64,000 bases of DNA, taken from JAOUEA01 sp963810945. Lineage in GTDB: Bacteria > Actinomycetota > UBA4738 > HRBIN12. Shown in pieces: positions 28,144-37,017 of this stretch; within the stretch, counting starts at the first letter, position 1, and every line of letters starts with the position of its first letter. The translations under genes and the position numbers were made by a program. Location: the NCBI GenBank assembly GCA_963810945.1, contig CAWEPI010000008.1:1240001-1304000 (forward strand), in the 5' to 3' direction. The notes under the pieces were generated by a model that saw only the letters and a program-made list of their open reading frames with translations, searched no databases and had not been told where the DNA came from.

Positions 28144-28927
28144 ATGCTCCCTCGCGTGCTGGACGTCGGGGAGCGGATCGCGCTGGGGTTCGTGGAGGCC
28201 GAGCGTCAGCGGCGCGCCAACGTCCCTGGCGCCGAGGTCCTGGAGGTGGACGGCCTCCTGCTCGCGTTCGCGAACGTCCCCGATCCGCCCGTCAACTCGG
28301 TCCTCGTGATCTCGGAGCCGCACGATCCGGCGGCGGCCCTCGCCAGAGCCGAGGCCGTGTTCCGAGACCGCGACCGCCCGTTCGGGATGGACGTCGCCGT
28401 GGGACGTCACCCGCGCGTGGACGAGGCGATCCGATCGGCAGGCTCTCGTTGCTCTTCGCTTGGCCGGCGATGGCCGCCCGCGTCGAGGACCTCCCCGAGC
28501 GACCGCTACCCGAGGGTGTTCGGGTGGAGCCGGTGAGCGACGCGCGAGGAGCGTCTGCCGTCGCGCGTGTCGAGCGCTCCCTCCTGGGCCCCTCGGAGCT
28601 GGAGGCCGGCTCCCGCATCGCGGACGACTTCTACGGCCCTGCCTCCCCGGCATGGAGGGGGCGCGGACGTTCGTCGCCTGGGAGGGCGAGGAGCCCGTCG
28701 GCATCGCGTCCGCGCACCTGCGAGAGGGCGCCATCGGGATCTTGGGCGTCGGGGTGGTCCCCCGCGCACGTCGGCGTGGGATCGCGTCGGCGCTTTCGGT
28801 GATCGCCGCACGGGCGTTCCCCGCCGATCTCGCATGGCTGCACGCCGCGGAAGGGGTCCGAACCGTTTACGCGCAGCTCGGGTTCCGTGAGGTCGCCGAG
28901 TGGGAGGTCTGGGTGCGGTCCGACTGA
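28144..28927 (+). CDS. GNAT-family N-acetyltransferase (two frameshifts)
   Basis: About 261 codons across three frames (breaks ~28440 and ~28650). The N-terminal half (VLDVGERIALGFVEAERQRRANVPGAEVLEVDGLLLAF) is a GNAT-like companion region; the C-terminal domain has GIASAHLREGAIGILGVGVVPRARRRGIASAL, the acetyl-CoA pyrophosphate-binding R/Q-x-x-G-x-G/A motif (RRRGIA), and VYAQLGFREVAEWEVW. It acetylates an unknown amine. ATG 28144 has AGGA upstream; divergent from the kinase. Confidence 0.78.
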
Positions 28928-29015
28928 CCCGGGCGCGACGCCGTCCACCTCTCGACTTGACCGATGAGGACAACCGGCGTATCCCAGAGGTTCGTCAAGG
29001 GAAGGGGAGGAAGCG

Positions 29016-29402
29016 ATGGCGACCGATCTGACGATCTCCGTCGAGGACCGGCCGGGTGGGCTCGCGGCTGTCGGTCAGGCGCTCGGCAACGCGGGGATCA
29101 ACGTCGAGGGCCTCTGCGGCCATGGGTTCGAAGGGCGCGGCCTGATCCACGTCTGCGTGCAGGACGGCGCGGCGGCGAAGAGCGCGCTCGAGGGCGCCGG
29201 CATCAAGGTGGAGGGTGAAGCCGACGCGATCCTCGGGGAGCCCGTGGCCGGCGTGGACACGCCCGGGACGATGGGGGCGATGGCGCAACAGATCGCCGAC
29301 GCGGGGATCAACATCCGCTCCGTCTACGTGGCCACGAACTCGCGCGTCGTGATGGTGACCGACGACAACGCGAGATTGATGGAGCTCATCGCCCAGATGT
29401 AG
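29016..29402 (+). CDS. Double ACT-domain protein
   Basis: 128 residues. Two ACT-like halves: ISVEDRPGGLAAVGQALGNAGINVEGLCG (~7-35) and AGVDTPGTMGAMAQQIADAGINIRSVYVATNSRVVMVTDD (~75-118). Standalone ACT proteins bind amino acids and act as regulators. GGGAGG eight bases before ATG 29016 sets the start. No catalytic domain; the ligand is unknown. Confidence 0.8.
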   Translation: MATDLTISVEDRPGGLAAVGQALGNAGINVEGLCGHGFEGRGLIHVCVQDGAAAKSALEGAGIKVEGEADAILGEPVAGVDTPGTMGAMAQQIADAGINIRSVYVATNSRVVMVTDDNARLMELIAQM

Positions 29403-29444
29403 GTCCTGAGCAGCCCGGTTCGCGAGTCGGAGCGGCGAGTTCCG

Positions 29445-30431
29445 CTAGGCGTGGGACGTGATCACGCCGTTCTCGAACCTGCCCGAGGAGCCCGGTGCCG
29501 TCCAGCTGGCAGCGACGTAACGTGCGCTGCCGTCGGGCATCGCACACGTGGCGTCGAAGCTCGCGGCATGCACTTTGGTCACCGTGCCGACGCACAGGCT
29601 CCCGCTCGGCAGGTACTCCATCTGGAACGCGGTCGATGCGAGGTTGGTCGTGGTGACCAGCAGGTCGGCACGCACGAGCACCCGTTGCGACCCGGTGCCG
29701 TTACCTGACATCGATACGATCCCACGTGTCACGCCGGAGTCGGTGAGGATCTGCCCGCTCAACGAATCGCTGAAGCTGGCCGCGTTCCACTCCTTCGGCT
29801 GGAAGCGAAGCGGCCCTCGCCCGAGGGTGGCGATCACCGCGACCCCCAGCACCGAGGCGATCACCGGAGCCGGGCGCAGGGTCCATCGAGCCGGCGAGGT
29901 CCGTCGGAGCACGCGCCAGGTCGTCAGTCCGCAGACCGTGCCGACGGCGACCGCGTAGATCGCGAGCATCCACGGCGTGCTGCGATCCGTCCCCGTGCCG
30001 ATGCCATGCAGGGACGCCGCCGCCCACACCACGAAGTTCACGTAGTGCGCCCGTCGCCAGAACCGGTATGACAGCTTCGCGTTGCGGTAGTGGTTCGTGA
30101 ACGCCAGGGCCAACAGGAGCTCGGCGGCGACGATCCCGAGACCGGTCCAGATCGGGCGGTACGAAGCCAGGAGCGGAACGGCGAGCGACACGAGCGAGAA
30201 CGGTAGGTAGGCGTCGATGGCCACGGCCACGATGTGCACGACCACGAACGTGCCCGTCAGCAGCCCCGTGAATCGATGCACATCCTCCAGCGCGAACCTG
30301 GGCCAGTGCTTCATCGACTTCTTGCCGGTCATCGCCAGCCCGAGCGCCACGTTCACCGACAGGAGGACGTAGGCCACGATGCCGCCCGCGCGGGCCGCGT
30401 ACCAGTCGACCGGGCTCGACGTCAGATGCAC
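29445..30431 (-). CDS. Ferric-reductase-like transmembrane protein with exported C-terminal domain
   Basis: 328 residues. Six helices of the ferric-reductase/heme-b type (residues ~10-215): DVHRFTGLLTGTFVVVHIVAVAID and RRAHYVNFVVWAAASLHGIGTG carry four histidines positioned to bind heme. After the last helix comes an outer ~110-residue domain (QPKEWNAASFSDSLSGQILT...) without a visible FAD/NAD module. GTG 30431 overlaps the ApbE stop by ten bases. Together with ApbE this suggests electron transfer across the membrane to an exported flavin or other acceptor (inference). Confidence 0.78.
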   Translation of the reverse strand: MHLTSSPVDWYAARAGGIVAYVLLSVNVALGLAMTGKKSMKHWPRFALEDVHRFTGLLTGTFVVVHIVAVAIDAYLPFSLVSLAVPLLASYRPIWTGLGIVAAELLLALAFTNHYRNAKLSYRFWRRAHYVNFVVWAAASLHGIGTGTDRSTPWMLAIYAVAVGTVCGLTTWRVLRRTSPARWTLRPAPVIASVLGVAVIATLGRGPLRFQPKEWNAASFSDSLSGQILTDSGVTRGIVSMSGNGTGSQRVLVRADLLVTTTNLASTAFQMEYLPSGSLCVGTVTKVHAASFDATCAMPDGSARYVAASWTAPGSSGRFENGVITSHA

Positions 30432-31270
30432 CCGACGGCCTCCCGCATGCTTCGCTCCCACGGGTCGTTCGTGTGGATCCCACCGTCGACCCCGACGAAA
30501 CGCGCCGGGATCCCTCGCGCGTCGAGCCAGTTCGGACCGAGGTCCCCCGCCAGGAACCCGGCTTTCGCCGCGACGTCGGCGGCCAGGCACGTCGCACCGC
30601 ACGCGGTCACCGATGCCCAGGGCGAAGATGCGGGGCGGCCGGTCCGGGCATCCAACAGGTGATGCTGGAGCTCTCCGCCCCGCATCCACCTCCGTTTCGT
30701 CGTGCCGCTCGTGGCGAGCGCGCCCCGATGCAACGTGACGGCCCCTCCTCCCGGTAGGGCGACCGTGAGCGGTCCGCGGGTCGCCACGTCGCCGCCCGCG
30801 GACACGAACCCGGCTCCTTCGAGCAACGCCAGCGCGTCGTCGACGGCCAACGCCTTGACGACCCCGTTCAGGTCGAGCTGCACGCCCGGTGGCACGCCCA
30901 CGACGCGTCCGAGCGCGAAGACGGGTCGCGCGCCCTCCACGGGTCCCACCGGACGCGGGTCTGGGAGGAGCGTCGCGGGATCGCGGGTGTAGCCGGCAGC
31001 GACCAACGCCGCGCCGAGGGTCGGTTCAACGAGCCCGTGGGTCTCCTCCGCGGCGCGCAACGCGATCCGGAGCGTCTCGGCGAACAGGGGCGAGACCAGC
31101 ACGAATCGTCCTGCCCCAGCGTTGACCCGGTTCAGCTCGCTGTCGGCGATGAACCTGCTGAAGATGAGCTCGCGCTCGTGGAACAGCGCCTCGATCGCGC
31201 GACGCGCACGCGGGGAGGCGCCGCCCACGGCGATCTCGCATCCCATCGCGTCGAACCCATGCGCGTTCAC
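30422..31270 (-). CDS. apbE: ApbE-type FAD:protein FMN transferase
   Basis: 282 residues. Pattern GFDAMGCEIAV...FSRFIADSELNRVNA (start), LDLNGVVKALAVDDAL (K/Mg region), GFVSAGGDVATRG, and the HHLLDARTGRPASSPWASVTA segment; all are ApbE landmarks, although the first cluster is less like the lipoprotein form. It attaches FMN to a Thr/Ser of a partner protein using FAD and Mg2+. GTG 31270 overlaps the preceding small gene as GTGA, and its end overlaps the ferric-reductase-like gene: a tightly packed three-gene operon. Confidence 0.85.
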   Translation of the reverse strand: MNAHGFDAMGCEIAVGGASPRARRAIEALFHERELIFSRFIADSELNRVNAGAGRFVLVSPLFAETLRIALRAAEETHGLVEPTLGAALVAAGYTRDPATLLPDPRPVGPVEGARPVFALGRVVGVPPGVQLDLNGVVKALAVDDALALLEGAGFVSAGGDVATRGPLTVALPGGGAVTLHRGALATSGTTKRRWMRGGELQHHLLDARTGRPASSPWASVTACGATCLAADVAAKAGFLAGDLGPNWLDARGIPARFVGVDGGIHTNDPWERSMREAVGCI

Positions 31271-31572
31271 GACGCTGCCGTGGCCGCATCGGGGGGCGCT
31301 TGAGCCGGCCCGACCACCCCGGCTTGGAGCAGATCCTCCTTCACGACCTTGACGAACCGCGGAGGTGCCTCCAGGGCGGTGGCCGGTTCCTTGGCGTGGC
31401 CGGCGTACGAGTGCTGAGCGAACACCATCGCTGCGCCGAACGTCACGGCGCCGAGGGTGGCCAGACACGTCTTGGCAGCCACGGCTCGACGACGTGCCGA
31501 GCGCAGCTCGGCTGTGCGCTCGGCAGATGCCGCGCGGCGGTTCGCACCCCGGGCGTTCCTCGAGTTGGCCAC
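31267..31572 (-). CDS. Small single-pass membrane protein heading the ApbE operon
   Basis: 101 residues: a basic N-terminus (SRNARGANRRAASAERTAELRSARRRAVA), one helix (CLATLGAVTFGAAMVFA), and an outer tail with APPRFVKVVKEDLLQAGVVG. No recognised FMN_bind domain and no clear flavinylation motif. GTG 31572 with GGGGAG eleven bases upstream. By position it may be an assembly factor or electron carrier partner of the downstream redox proteins. Confidence 0.6.
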   Translation of the reverse strand: MANSRNARGANRRAASAERTAELRSARRRAVAAKTCLATLGAVTFGAAMVFAQHSYAGHAKEPATALEAPPRFVKVVKEDLLQAGVVGPAQAPPDAATAAS

Positions 31573-31911
31573 GCGCGATCAGCTCCCCGCGACGAACCAC
31601 GGCTACAGACTTCGATTGTCTCGCCACCATCCGGGATCCGAGGGGTGAGTTGGTTAGGGAACGCTATGGATTTCGGACCCACCACACTGCAACGGGTCCC
31701 GCGTCCAGAGTCAGCCTCGCCTCCGGCGACCGGGCCGTTGCTGAACCGGCTGGCGAAATCCCGGTGTCCAGGTACGTGTCGAAGGCACCGGGATCCACCG
31801 AGGAGCGGACCGAGCCACGAACCGGTCGAACGCCTGCCGTGCATCGATGACGAGCTCTGGTCCCGGACCTCTGGCAGGATAGGGGCTCCCTTCTGGTGAG
31901 GAAGCAGGACG
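31573..31911. other. Intergenic region, divergent promoters
   Basis: 339 bases between the ApbE operon and the SDR gene. I see no ORF with support. A short piece (GAGTTGGTTAGGG, ~31647) resembles a tRNA D-arm but no cloverleaf can be completed. GTGAGGAAGCAGGAC precedes the SDR start. Confidence 0.4.
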
Positions 31912-32727
31912 ATGACCTCGATCTTCGTGGTCACGGGCGCGACGGGGGCCATCGGCGGCGCCACGGCGACCGCGTTGGCCGAGGGCGGCGCGCGCCTGAT
32001 CCTCCTCTGCCGTGACCCCGACCGCGGGAGGGCGGCCGCCGACGGCCTCGGAGGAAGTGGGCAAGCCGAGGTGGTCGTAGGGGATCTGTCTTCGCTTTCG
32101 TCCGTCCGCCACGCGGTGGAGGACATCCGGGGTCGAACGGACCGGCTCACGGGCCTCGTCAACGATGCCTCCGTCTTCGTCCGTGAGCGGAGGGTCACCG
32201 CGGAGGGCTTCGAGCTGATGTTCGCCACCAACCACCTCGGGCCGTTCCTGCTCACGAACCTGCTGCTTCCGCTCCTCCGGACGGGGGTGCCCTCGCGGAT
32301 CGTCACCGTGACGGCTCCCTCGACGTCGAAGGTGCACCTCGACGATCTGCAGAGCGAGCGCGCGTTCAGCGCGACCCGAGCCTTCGGCGCGACGAAGGCG
32401 GAGAACGTGCTCTTCACGTTCGCGCTCGCACGTCGGCTCGGCGACGGCGTCACCGCGAACGCGGTCCATCCCGGACTCGTCCGTTCGGGGCTGACGCACG
32501 AGATGCCGGCGCTCATCCGGGTGGCGCATCGGCTGACGGCGCGCGACCCTGGTCGGGCCGGCCCGTCGATCGCCCGACTGGTCTCCGGCGAGACCGACCC
32601 TGATTCGACGGGACGCTTCTTCAAGCTGGACCGAGAGGCGAAGCCACCCAAGGGCACCACCGACGAGGTGCTCCAGGAAGGGCTGTGGGAAGCGAGTGCG
32701 AAGCTCGCAGGGCTCGACGGGGCCTGA
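31912..32727 (+). CDS. SDR-family protein lacking the catalytic Tyr
   Basis: 271 residues, closest to retinol-dehydrogenase-like SDRs. Nucleotide motif VTGATGAIGGATA (~8-20), NHLGPFLLTNLLLPLL, and VTANAVHPGLVRSGL. Where relatives have AYGQSK the sequence reads AFGATK, so the catalytic Tyr is Phe, and the usual VSS serine region reads VTAPS. The lysine is kept. Cofactor binding is probable, but normal dehydrogenase chemistry is doubtful; it may be a pseudo-enzyme. ATG 31912 is preceded by GAGGAAGCAGGAC. Confidence 0.82.
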   Translation: MTSIFVVTGATGAIGGATATALAEGGARLILLCRDPDRGRAAADGLGGSGQAEVVVGDLSSLSSVRHAVEDIRGRTDRLTGLVNDASVFVRERRVTAEGFELMFATNHLGPFLLTNLLLPLLRTGVPSRIVTVTAPSTSKVHLDDLQSERAFSATRAFGATKAENVLFTFALARRLGDGVTANAVHPGLVRSGLTHEMPALIRVAHRLTARDPGRAGPSIARLVSGETDPDSTGRFFKLDREAKPPKGTTDEVLQEGLWEASAKLAGLDGA

Positions 32728-32752
32728 GCGAACGTACCTTGCCGTCGCGACG

Positions 32753-32758
32753 TACGAT
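32753..32758 (+). promoter_or_regulatory. Leaderless -10 element of the F420/PPOX gene
   Basis: TACGAT, six bases, then ATG at 32765. Confidence 0.5.
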
Positions 32759-32764
32759 GTGGCG

Positions 32765-33199
32765 ATGGCGGGGATGGTCCTGTCCGATGCGGCTCGTGAG
32801 CTCCTCGAGAGCGACGCGGTCGCGCATGTGATCACGATCGACGAGGACGGGGGGCCGCAGGTCACCGCCGCCTGGGTCGGTCTCGAGGGAGATGAGATCG
32901 TCATCGCGACGCTGCCCGATCAGCGCAAGCTCAAGAACCTCCGCCGTGACCCGCGGATCGCGCTGTCGGTGCCGTCCACCAGGCGGAACGACTGGGGCCT
33001 GCTCGAGTACCTCGTCGTGTACGGCAGGGCCCGCGTCACGGAGGGTGGTGCTCCTGAGCTCCTGCAGCGACTCGCGCACACGTACCTCGGCCCCGACGTG
33101 GTGTTCCCGAACATGCCCGATCCACCGCAGGGGTTCGTCACGAGGATCACGCCCGAGCGCCTCGGCGGCGTCGGGCCGTGGAACCCGCCGCCTCCCTGA
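32765..33199 (+). CDS. PPOX-class F420-dependent oxidoreductase
   Basis: 144 residues. HVITIDEDGGPQVTAAWVGLEGDEIVIATLPDQRKLKNLRRDPRIALSV is the F420-binding FDOR-B pattern (KxxNLRRDPR), followed by LEYLVVYGRARVTEGGAPELLQRLAHTYLG. It reduces a small substrate with F420H2. ATG 32765 is six bases after TACGAT; ATG 32774 is a slightly shorter option. Confidence 0.85.
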   Translation: MAGMVLSDAARELLESDAVAHVITIDEDGGPQVTAAWVGLEGDEIVIATLPDQRKLKNLRRDPRIALSVPSTRRNDWGLLEYLVVYGRARVTEGGAPELLQRLAHTYLGPDVVFPNMPDPPQGFVTRITPERLGGVGPWNPPPP

Positions 33200-33222
33200 G
33201 CGCGCTGCGGGTCCGTCTTCGT

Positions 33223-33228
33223 TAGCAT
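33223..33228 (+). promoter_or_regulatory. Leaderless -10 element of the TfoX-like gene
   Basis: TAGCAT, six bases, then GTG at 33235. Confidence 0.5.
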
Positions 33229-33234
33229 CGCGCG

Positions 33235-33571
33235 GTGGCCTACGACGAGGATCTCGCCGAGCGGATCCGTGAACTCATCGCCGGGGAAGCCGGCGTGACC
33301 GAGAAGAGGATGTTCGGCGGCCTCGCGTTCCTGGTCGGCGGCAACATGGCGATCGCGGCGAGTGGCCAGGGCGGGATCCTCGTGCGGATCGATCCCGGCG
33401 ACATCCGACAGGCTCGTCGCCACCACGAAGGCGCAGGTCGCGGTCATGCGCGGCCGGCCGATGGCGGGATGGCTCCGCGTGGACGCGGATCACCTTCGCG
33501 AGCGACGTCAGCTCGCCAGGTGGGTCGAGCGCGGCACGACGTACGCCCGCTCGCTCCCACCCAAGCGTTGA
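33235..33571 (+). CDS. TfoX N-terminal-domain protein (one frameshift)
   Basis: About 112 codons. AYDEDLAERIRELIAGEAGVTEKRMFGGLAFLVGGNMAIA and LVRIDPGD, a break near 33405, then LVATTKAQVAVMRGRPMAGWLRVDADHL...WVERGTTYARSLPPK. This is the standalone TfoX_N family of small cytosolic proteins, function unclear. The GTG start is six bases after TAGCAT. A shortened, degenerate copy lies at 41171-41311. Confidence 0.82.
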
Positions 33572-33705
33572 TCCCCGAACGGCTCTGAGCGCCGGCGACG
33601 ATAGTGGATATCATGCATGTGCTGTAGGTGGGATGGCGGAGTCTCGCCGAATCGGCTACCGTGGCGAGTCCGAGAGGTCAGTCGAACTGGGAGTGGAGGA
33701 TCGCC

Positions 33706-34521
33706 GTGACCCGGAAGCGCACGCTCAGCGGACTCGTCGTCGTGGCTCTCGCGGCAGGTGTGGTGGCGACCGCACCGGCCCTGGCCATCACGGGCGGAGG
33801 TCCCGATACCACGCACACGAACGTCGGCGTCGTGCGTTTCACGACCGCCGCGGGGAGGTTCCGTTGTTCCGGCACGTTGATCGCACAGACCGTCGTGCTG
33901 ACCGCGGGGCACTGCACCGAGGGCCCCGCGACCGATGTGTACGTGTCGTTCGACGACGCGCTCCCACTCGACCCACTGCAGCCGGGGATCTCCGACGCTG
34001 AGAAGGCGGCCCGCGCGGCCCACTACATCACCGGCACCGCCCATCCCGATCCGTCGTGGGATGGCAAGCTCAGCTTCTCGAAGCAGCACGACCAAGGAGT
34101 CGTCGTCCTGGACGCTGCGGCGTCGACGAAGTGGAACGGCATCGTTCCGGCTCCGCTGCCCCCTATCGGATACCTGGATCGCAACCAGGGTCAGCTCAAG
34201 AACGCGATCTTCACGCTGGTGGGCTACGGGGTCGATATCGGCGACAAGAAATCCCAGGTCGTCCTGCCGGCGCGGAACTCGACCACCTCGTACCTGAAGA
34301 ACGTCCAGGACGAGGTCGTGGCCTTCCAGATCAACGACAACGACGCGAAGGCCGGCGGCGGATCGTGCTTCGGAGACTCCGGAGGCGCCGTCTTCCTCGA
34401 CGGGTACGTGCTCGGCGACGCCTCGTACGTCAACTCGCTGACGTGCAACGCCACCGGGACGTACCAACGGGACGACACGGCCTACTCGCGAGCCTTCCTC
34501 GACCGCTGGCTCACGCCGTAG
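33706..34521 (+). CDS. Secreted trypsin-like serine protease
   Basis: 271 residues. GTG 33706 has TGGAGGA five bases upstream. Signal peptide ...LVVVALAAGVVATAPALA, then the ITGG activation-like site. Catalytic triad: His in LTAGHCTEG (~65), Asp in KQHDQGVVVLD (~128), Ser in CFGDSGGAVFL (~225). Paired cysteines bracket the His and Ser loops. It hydrolyses peptide bonds outside the cell; no pro- or C-terminal domain is present. Confidence 0.9.
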   Translation: MTRKRTLSGLVVVALAAGVVATAPALAITGGGPDTTHTNVGVVRFTTAAGRFRCSGTLIAQTVVLTAGHCTEGPATDVYVSFDDALPLDPLQPGISDAEKAARAAHYITGTAHPDPSWDGKLSFSKQHDQGVVVLDAAASTKWNGIVPAPLPPIGYLDRNQGQLKNAIFTLVGYGVDIGDKKSQVVLPARNSTTSYLKNVQDEVVAFQINDNDAKAGGGSCFGDSGGAVFLDGYVLGDASYVNSLTCNATGTYQRDDTAYSRAFLDRWLTP

Positions 34522-34559
34522 CGAGGACCTTCAGCCGGTCCAACCGAGGGCCCCGCCGT

Positions 34560-35252
34560 TCAGTGGCCGGGACCGTGGTTCCCGCTGTGGCCGTGCGTGG
34601 CGCTCGACCCGTGCCCGGCGGCATCGTGCGCGGCCGCGATCGCCGCTTTGTGCGCGTCGTGCGCGGCCTCGCGGGCCGCCTTCGCTGCATCCCGTTGGGC
34701 CGCCGCCGCCGCGTGCTCCGCATCGTGGGCGGCCTTGCGATCGCGATTCGCGACGAGGTGTTCGAGGGCGTTCACGAGTCCCGGCGCCTGCGGATCCTTG
34801 AGGCAGTTGGCGAGCACGTGCGCGATCGCGTTGTCGAGGCCCGCGACCGGCTCGGGACTCTCCGTGATCGGTGGGGCCGAAGGGTCGATCCCTGCGGCCG
34901 TGTTGCAGGCCGTCGTCCGATCGGTCGTCGTCGGCGCGTCCGACGGCGCCGGGTCCCGGGTCTCGGCATCGGTCCCGCTTGCCTCTGGACGAGGCGTCTC
35001 GGTGGCGTCGTCACAGTTCTCATCTGACGGCGAGGGGACGTCCGACGGCGAGACGGAGACGGACGACCCGCTGGATGGCTCGTCGGTCGTGGGTGCGGTC
35101 TGATCGAGCGACGGATCGGCGGTCGACGTGACGCTGCAGCTCGGTTCGGGGTGCCCGTGGGAACCGGTGGCGGCCAACGCGGCCCCTCCTCCGAAGACCA
35201 CGATCAAGGCGGCGACGCTGGCGAGTAGGCGGAGGCGCGGCGATGTCGACAT
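34560..35252 (-). CDS. Secreted Ser/Thr/Pro-rich protein with Ala/His-rich tail
   Basis: 230 residues. MSTSPRLRLLASVAALIVVFGGGAALA signal, then a low-complexity Ser/Thr/Asp/Pro section (~35-140) with three cysteines, a short folded-looking segment (DNAIAHVLANCLKDPQAPGLVNALEHLVANRDRKA), then an Ala-rich helix (AAREAAHDAHKAAIAAAHDAA) ending in GHGSSATHGHSGNHGPGH. The His-rich end could bind metal (inference). No known family; the start has no ribosome site, so a leaderless start is possible. Confidence 0.6.
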   Translation of the reverse strand: MSTSPRLRLLASVAALIVVFGGGAALAATGSHGHPEPSCSVTSTADPSLDQTAPTTDEPSSGSSVSVSPSDVPSPSDENCDDATETPRPEASGTDAETRDPAPSDAPTTTDRTTACNTAAGIDPSAPPITESPEPVAGLDNAIAHVLANCLKDPQAPGLVNALEHLVANRDRKAAHDAEHAAAAAQRDAAKAAREAAHDAHKAAIAAAHDAAGHGSSATHGHSGNHGPGH

Positions 35253-35480
35253 GGCCGCAGTATCGGCAGATGAGGGGGTGACTCTTGAAGGACGAAGCCC
35301 CATCGACGGCCGATCTCGATCGCTCGCTCGGAGGTAGGCGAGCTGGAAGGCCCCGGGCCGGTTGACCGGCGGCGTACCAGCGCGTACGTTCCCTCCGCCG
35401 ACGGACCGGATGGAGAGGGAGCGAGCGGATGACGGCGCACGCTCGGGCGCACCGGGGTTCGGATCCGGGCCACCGGCCTG

Positions 35481-36236
35481 ATGAGGCAGCTCCTCACCGG
35501 TGCCGTCGCGCTGACGTTCCTCACGTTCGGGCTCACGCTCGCCTCGCCGGTGGCGCATGCCGCTGCGCCCACGGTGGTGACGATCGGGTTCGACGATGGG
35601 TATGCGCACCAGTACCAGGCGATGGCGATCCTCGATGCGTACGGTCTGCACGCGACCTACTTCATCAACAGCGGCTACGTCGAGACGGATGGGCGGCTCA
35701 CGTGGGATCAGATCCGCGCTCTCGAGGCGGGCGGCGAGGAGATCGGGGGCCACACGATCCTGCACACGAACGTGAAGAAGCTGAAGCTCGGTCCGGCCAC
35801 GCACGCGGTCTGTGACGACCGCAGCGCGATCGCCGCGGAGATCACGAACGCGCCCGTGTCATTCGCGTACCCCTTCGGGTCGTACAACGACCGAGCCGAG
35901 GGCGTCGTCGGGAGCTGCGGGTACACGAGCGGCCGCACGGTGAGCGGTGTGACCGACCGCAAGGTGTTCGGCGAGACGATCCCGCCGCTCGACCCCTTCG
36001 CGACGCGGACGCCGCCCAACCCGAAGCAGGGCACCACGCTCGCCACGATCGAGGGCTACGTCACCGCGGCTGAGGACCACGGTGGCGGCTGGGTCCAACT
36101 GGTCTTCCACCACGTGTGCGACCAGTGCGATGCCTACTCGATCACCGCGGCGAACCTCGACGCATTCGCAGCGTGGCTCGCTGCACGTCCCTCCACCGTC
36201 GTGTTGACCACCGCTCAGGCGATGGCGTCGGCATAG
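35481..36236 (+). CDS. Secreted polysaccharide (chitin-oligosaccharide/NodB-type) deacetylase
   Basis: 251 residues. Signal peptide MRQLLTGAVALTFLTFGLTLASPVAHA. NodB motifs: IGFDDGYAHQY (motif 1, catalytic Asp), GGHTILHTN (His-xxx-His metal site), FAYPFGSYND (motif 3), and a late FHHVCDQC. It removes N- or O-acetyl groups from a polysaccharide or peptidoglycan with a metal ion. ATG 35481; the ribosome site is weak. Near a second secreted protein in convergent orientation. Confidence 0.85.
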   Translation: MRQLLTGAVALTFLTFGLTLASPVAHAAAPTVVTIGFDDGYAHQYQAMAILDAYGLHATYFINSGYVETDGRLTWDQIRALEAGGEEIGGHTILHTNVKKLKLGPATHAVCDDRSAIAAEITNAPVSFAYPFGSYNDRAEGVVGSCGYTSGRTVSGVTDRKVFGETIPPLDPFATRTPPNPKQGTTLATIEGYVTAAEDHGGGWVQLVFHHVCDQCDAYSITAANLDAFAAWLAARPSTVVLTTAQAMASA

Positions 36237-36255
36237 GTGGGCGCCAACCCGTTCG

Positions 36256-36915
36256 TCAGCTCACGTGCAGCACCCAGTCGACGTTGAACGGCGTCCCTCC
36301 CACGAAGTTCGCATGGATGCGGAACACGTGGTCGCCCTCCTCGAGCGGACGCAGCATGTAGAGGAAGCCCTTCGACACTGACTTTGTCGTGCCGCCCGGC
36401 GCACCCCAGATGTTGTCGTCAGGGAACCGGATCATCTCCCCGGGCGAGGTGAACGTCCACGCGCGTGGATGCAGCAGCTTCTTCCCGTCGATCCGGACGG
36501 TGAACAGGAACGCGCTCCGGCCGAGGTCATGGGCGAAGTTGTCGCGTGCGCACGAACGCAGTTCGGCCCACGTGTCGCCGAGACCCTCGAGCGTCGAGCA
36601 CTCCCAGAACGGTCCCCCAACGAGGAGCGGGTGACCCTCGGGCACGTTGCAGTCGGACCCGAACGCACCGAGGTACACGACGCCGTTGCGGAGCTGGCAG
36701 TTCAGCGGACTGGACGGGTCGGCATACGGGTTGTCGGGCGCCGGGATCTCGTTCAACCAGGTCGAGTAGTCGCCCAGCCACTGGTCATACGTCATGCCGC
36801 GCGGTGACGCGTGCGGCGGGAACACCCGCCCCTGGGCCGAACCGTCGGCGAGTGCCTGACCTGTGCTCATCAGGCACACGGCCAGGACGGCGGCAACTGC
36901 GAGGGATCTCCTCAT
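36256..36915 (-). CDS. Secreted protein, unknown (a remnant copy exists at 48.8 kb)
   Basis: 219 residues. ATG 36915 with GGGAGGGG upstream; signal peptide MRRSLAVAAVLAVCLMSTGQALA. The mature part begins PPHASPRGMTYDQWLGDYSTWLNEIPAPDNP and contains four cysteines; the C-terminus reads YMLRPLEEGDHVFRIHANFVGGTPFNVDWVLHVS. I recognise this as a conserved secreted actinobacterial type but cannot give a function. The last ~35 codons match the pseudogene at 48836-48941. Confidence 0.72.
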   Translation of the reverse strand: MRRSLAVAAVLAVCLMSTGQALADGSAQGRVFPPHASPRGMTYDQWLGDYSTWLNEIPAPDNPYADPSSPLNCQLRNGVVYLGAFGSDCNVPEGHPLLVGGPFWECSTLEGLGDTWAELRSCARDNFAHDLGRSAFLFTVRIDGKKLLHPRAWTFTSPGEMIRFPDDNIWGAPGGTTKSVSKGFLYMLRPLEEGDHVFRIHANFVGGTPFNVDWVLHVS

Positions 36916-37017
36916 CGTCTTCCCCTCCCTCGCGGGCACGTGGTCCACCGTATGCCTGTTGCGCCGAAGGGGCCACTCGAGCCAGGCCGACAGGCGGGGC
37001 GACACCTCGCTTGAGGC

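Noticed and set aside
31640..31720. tRNA-like fragment (GAGTTGGTTAGGG, TTCGGACCC)
   Set aside because: No acceptor stem, anticodon arm or T-arm can be paired on either strand.
35429..35815. Overlapping plus-strand frame inside the polysaccharide deacetylase
   Set aside because: The deacetylase frame carries all NodB motifs and a signal peptide; the other is a +1 shadow.
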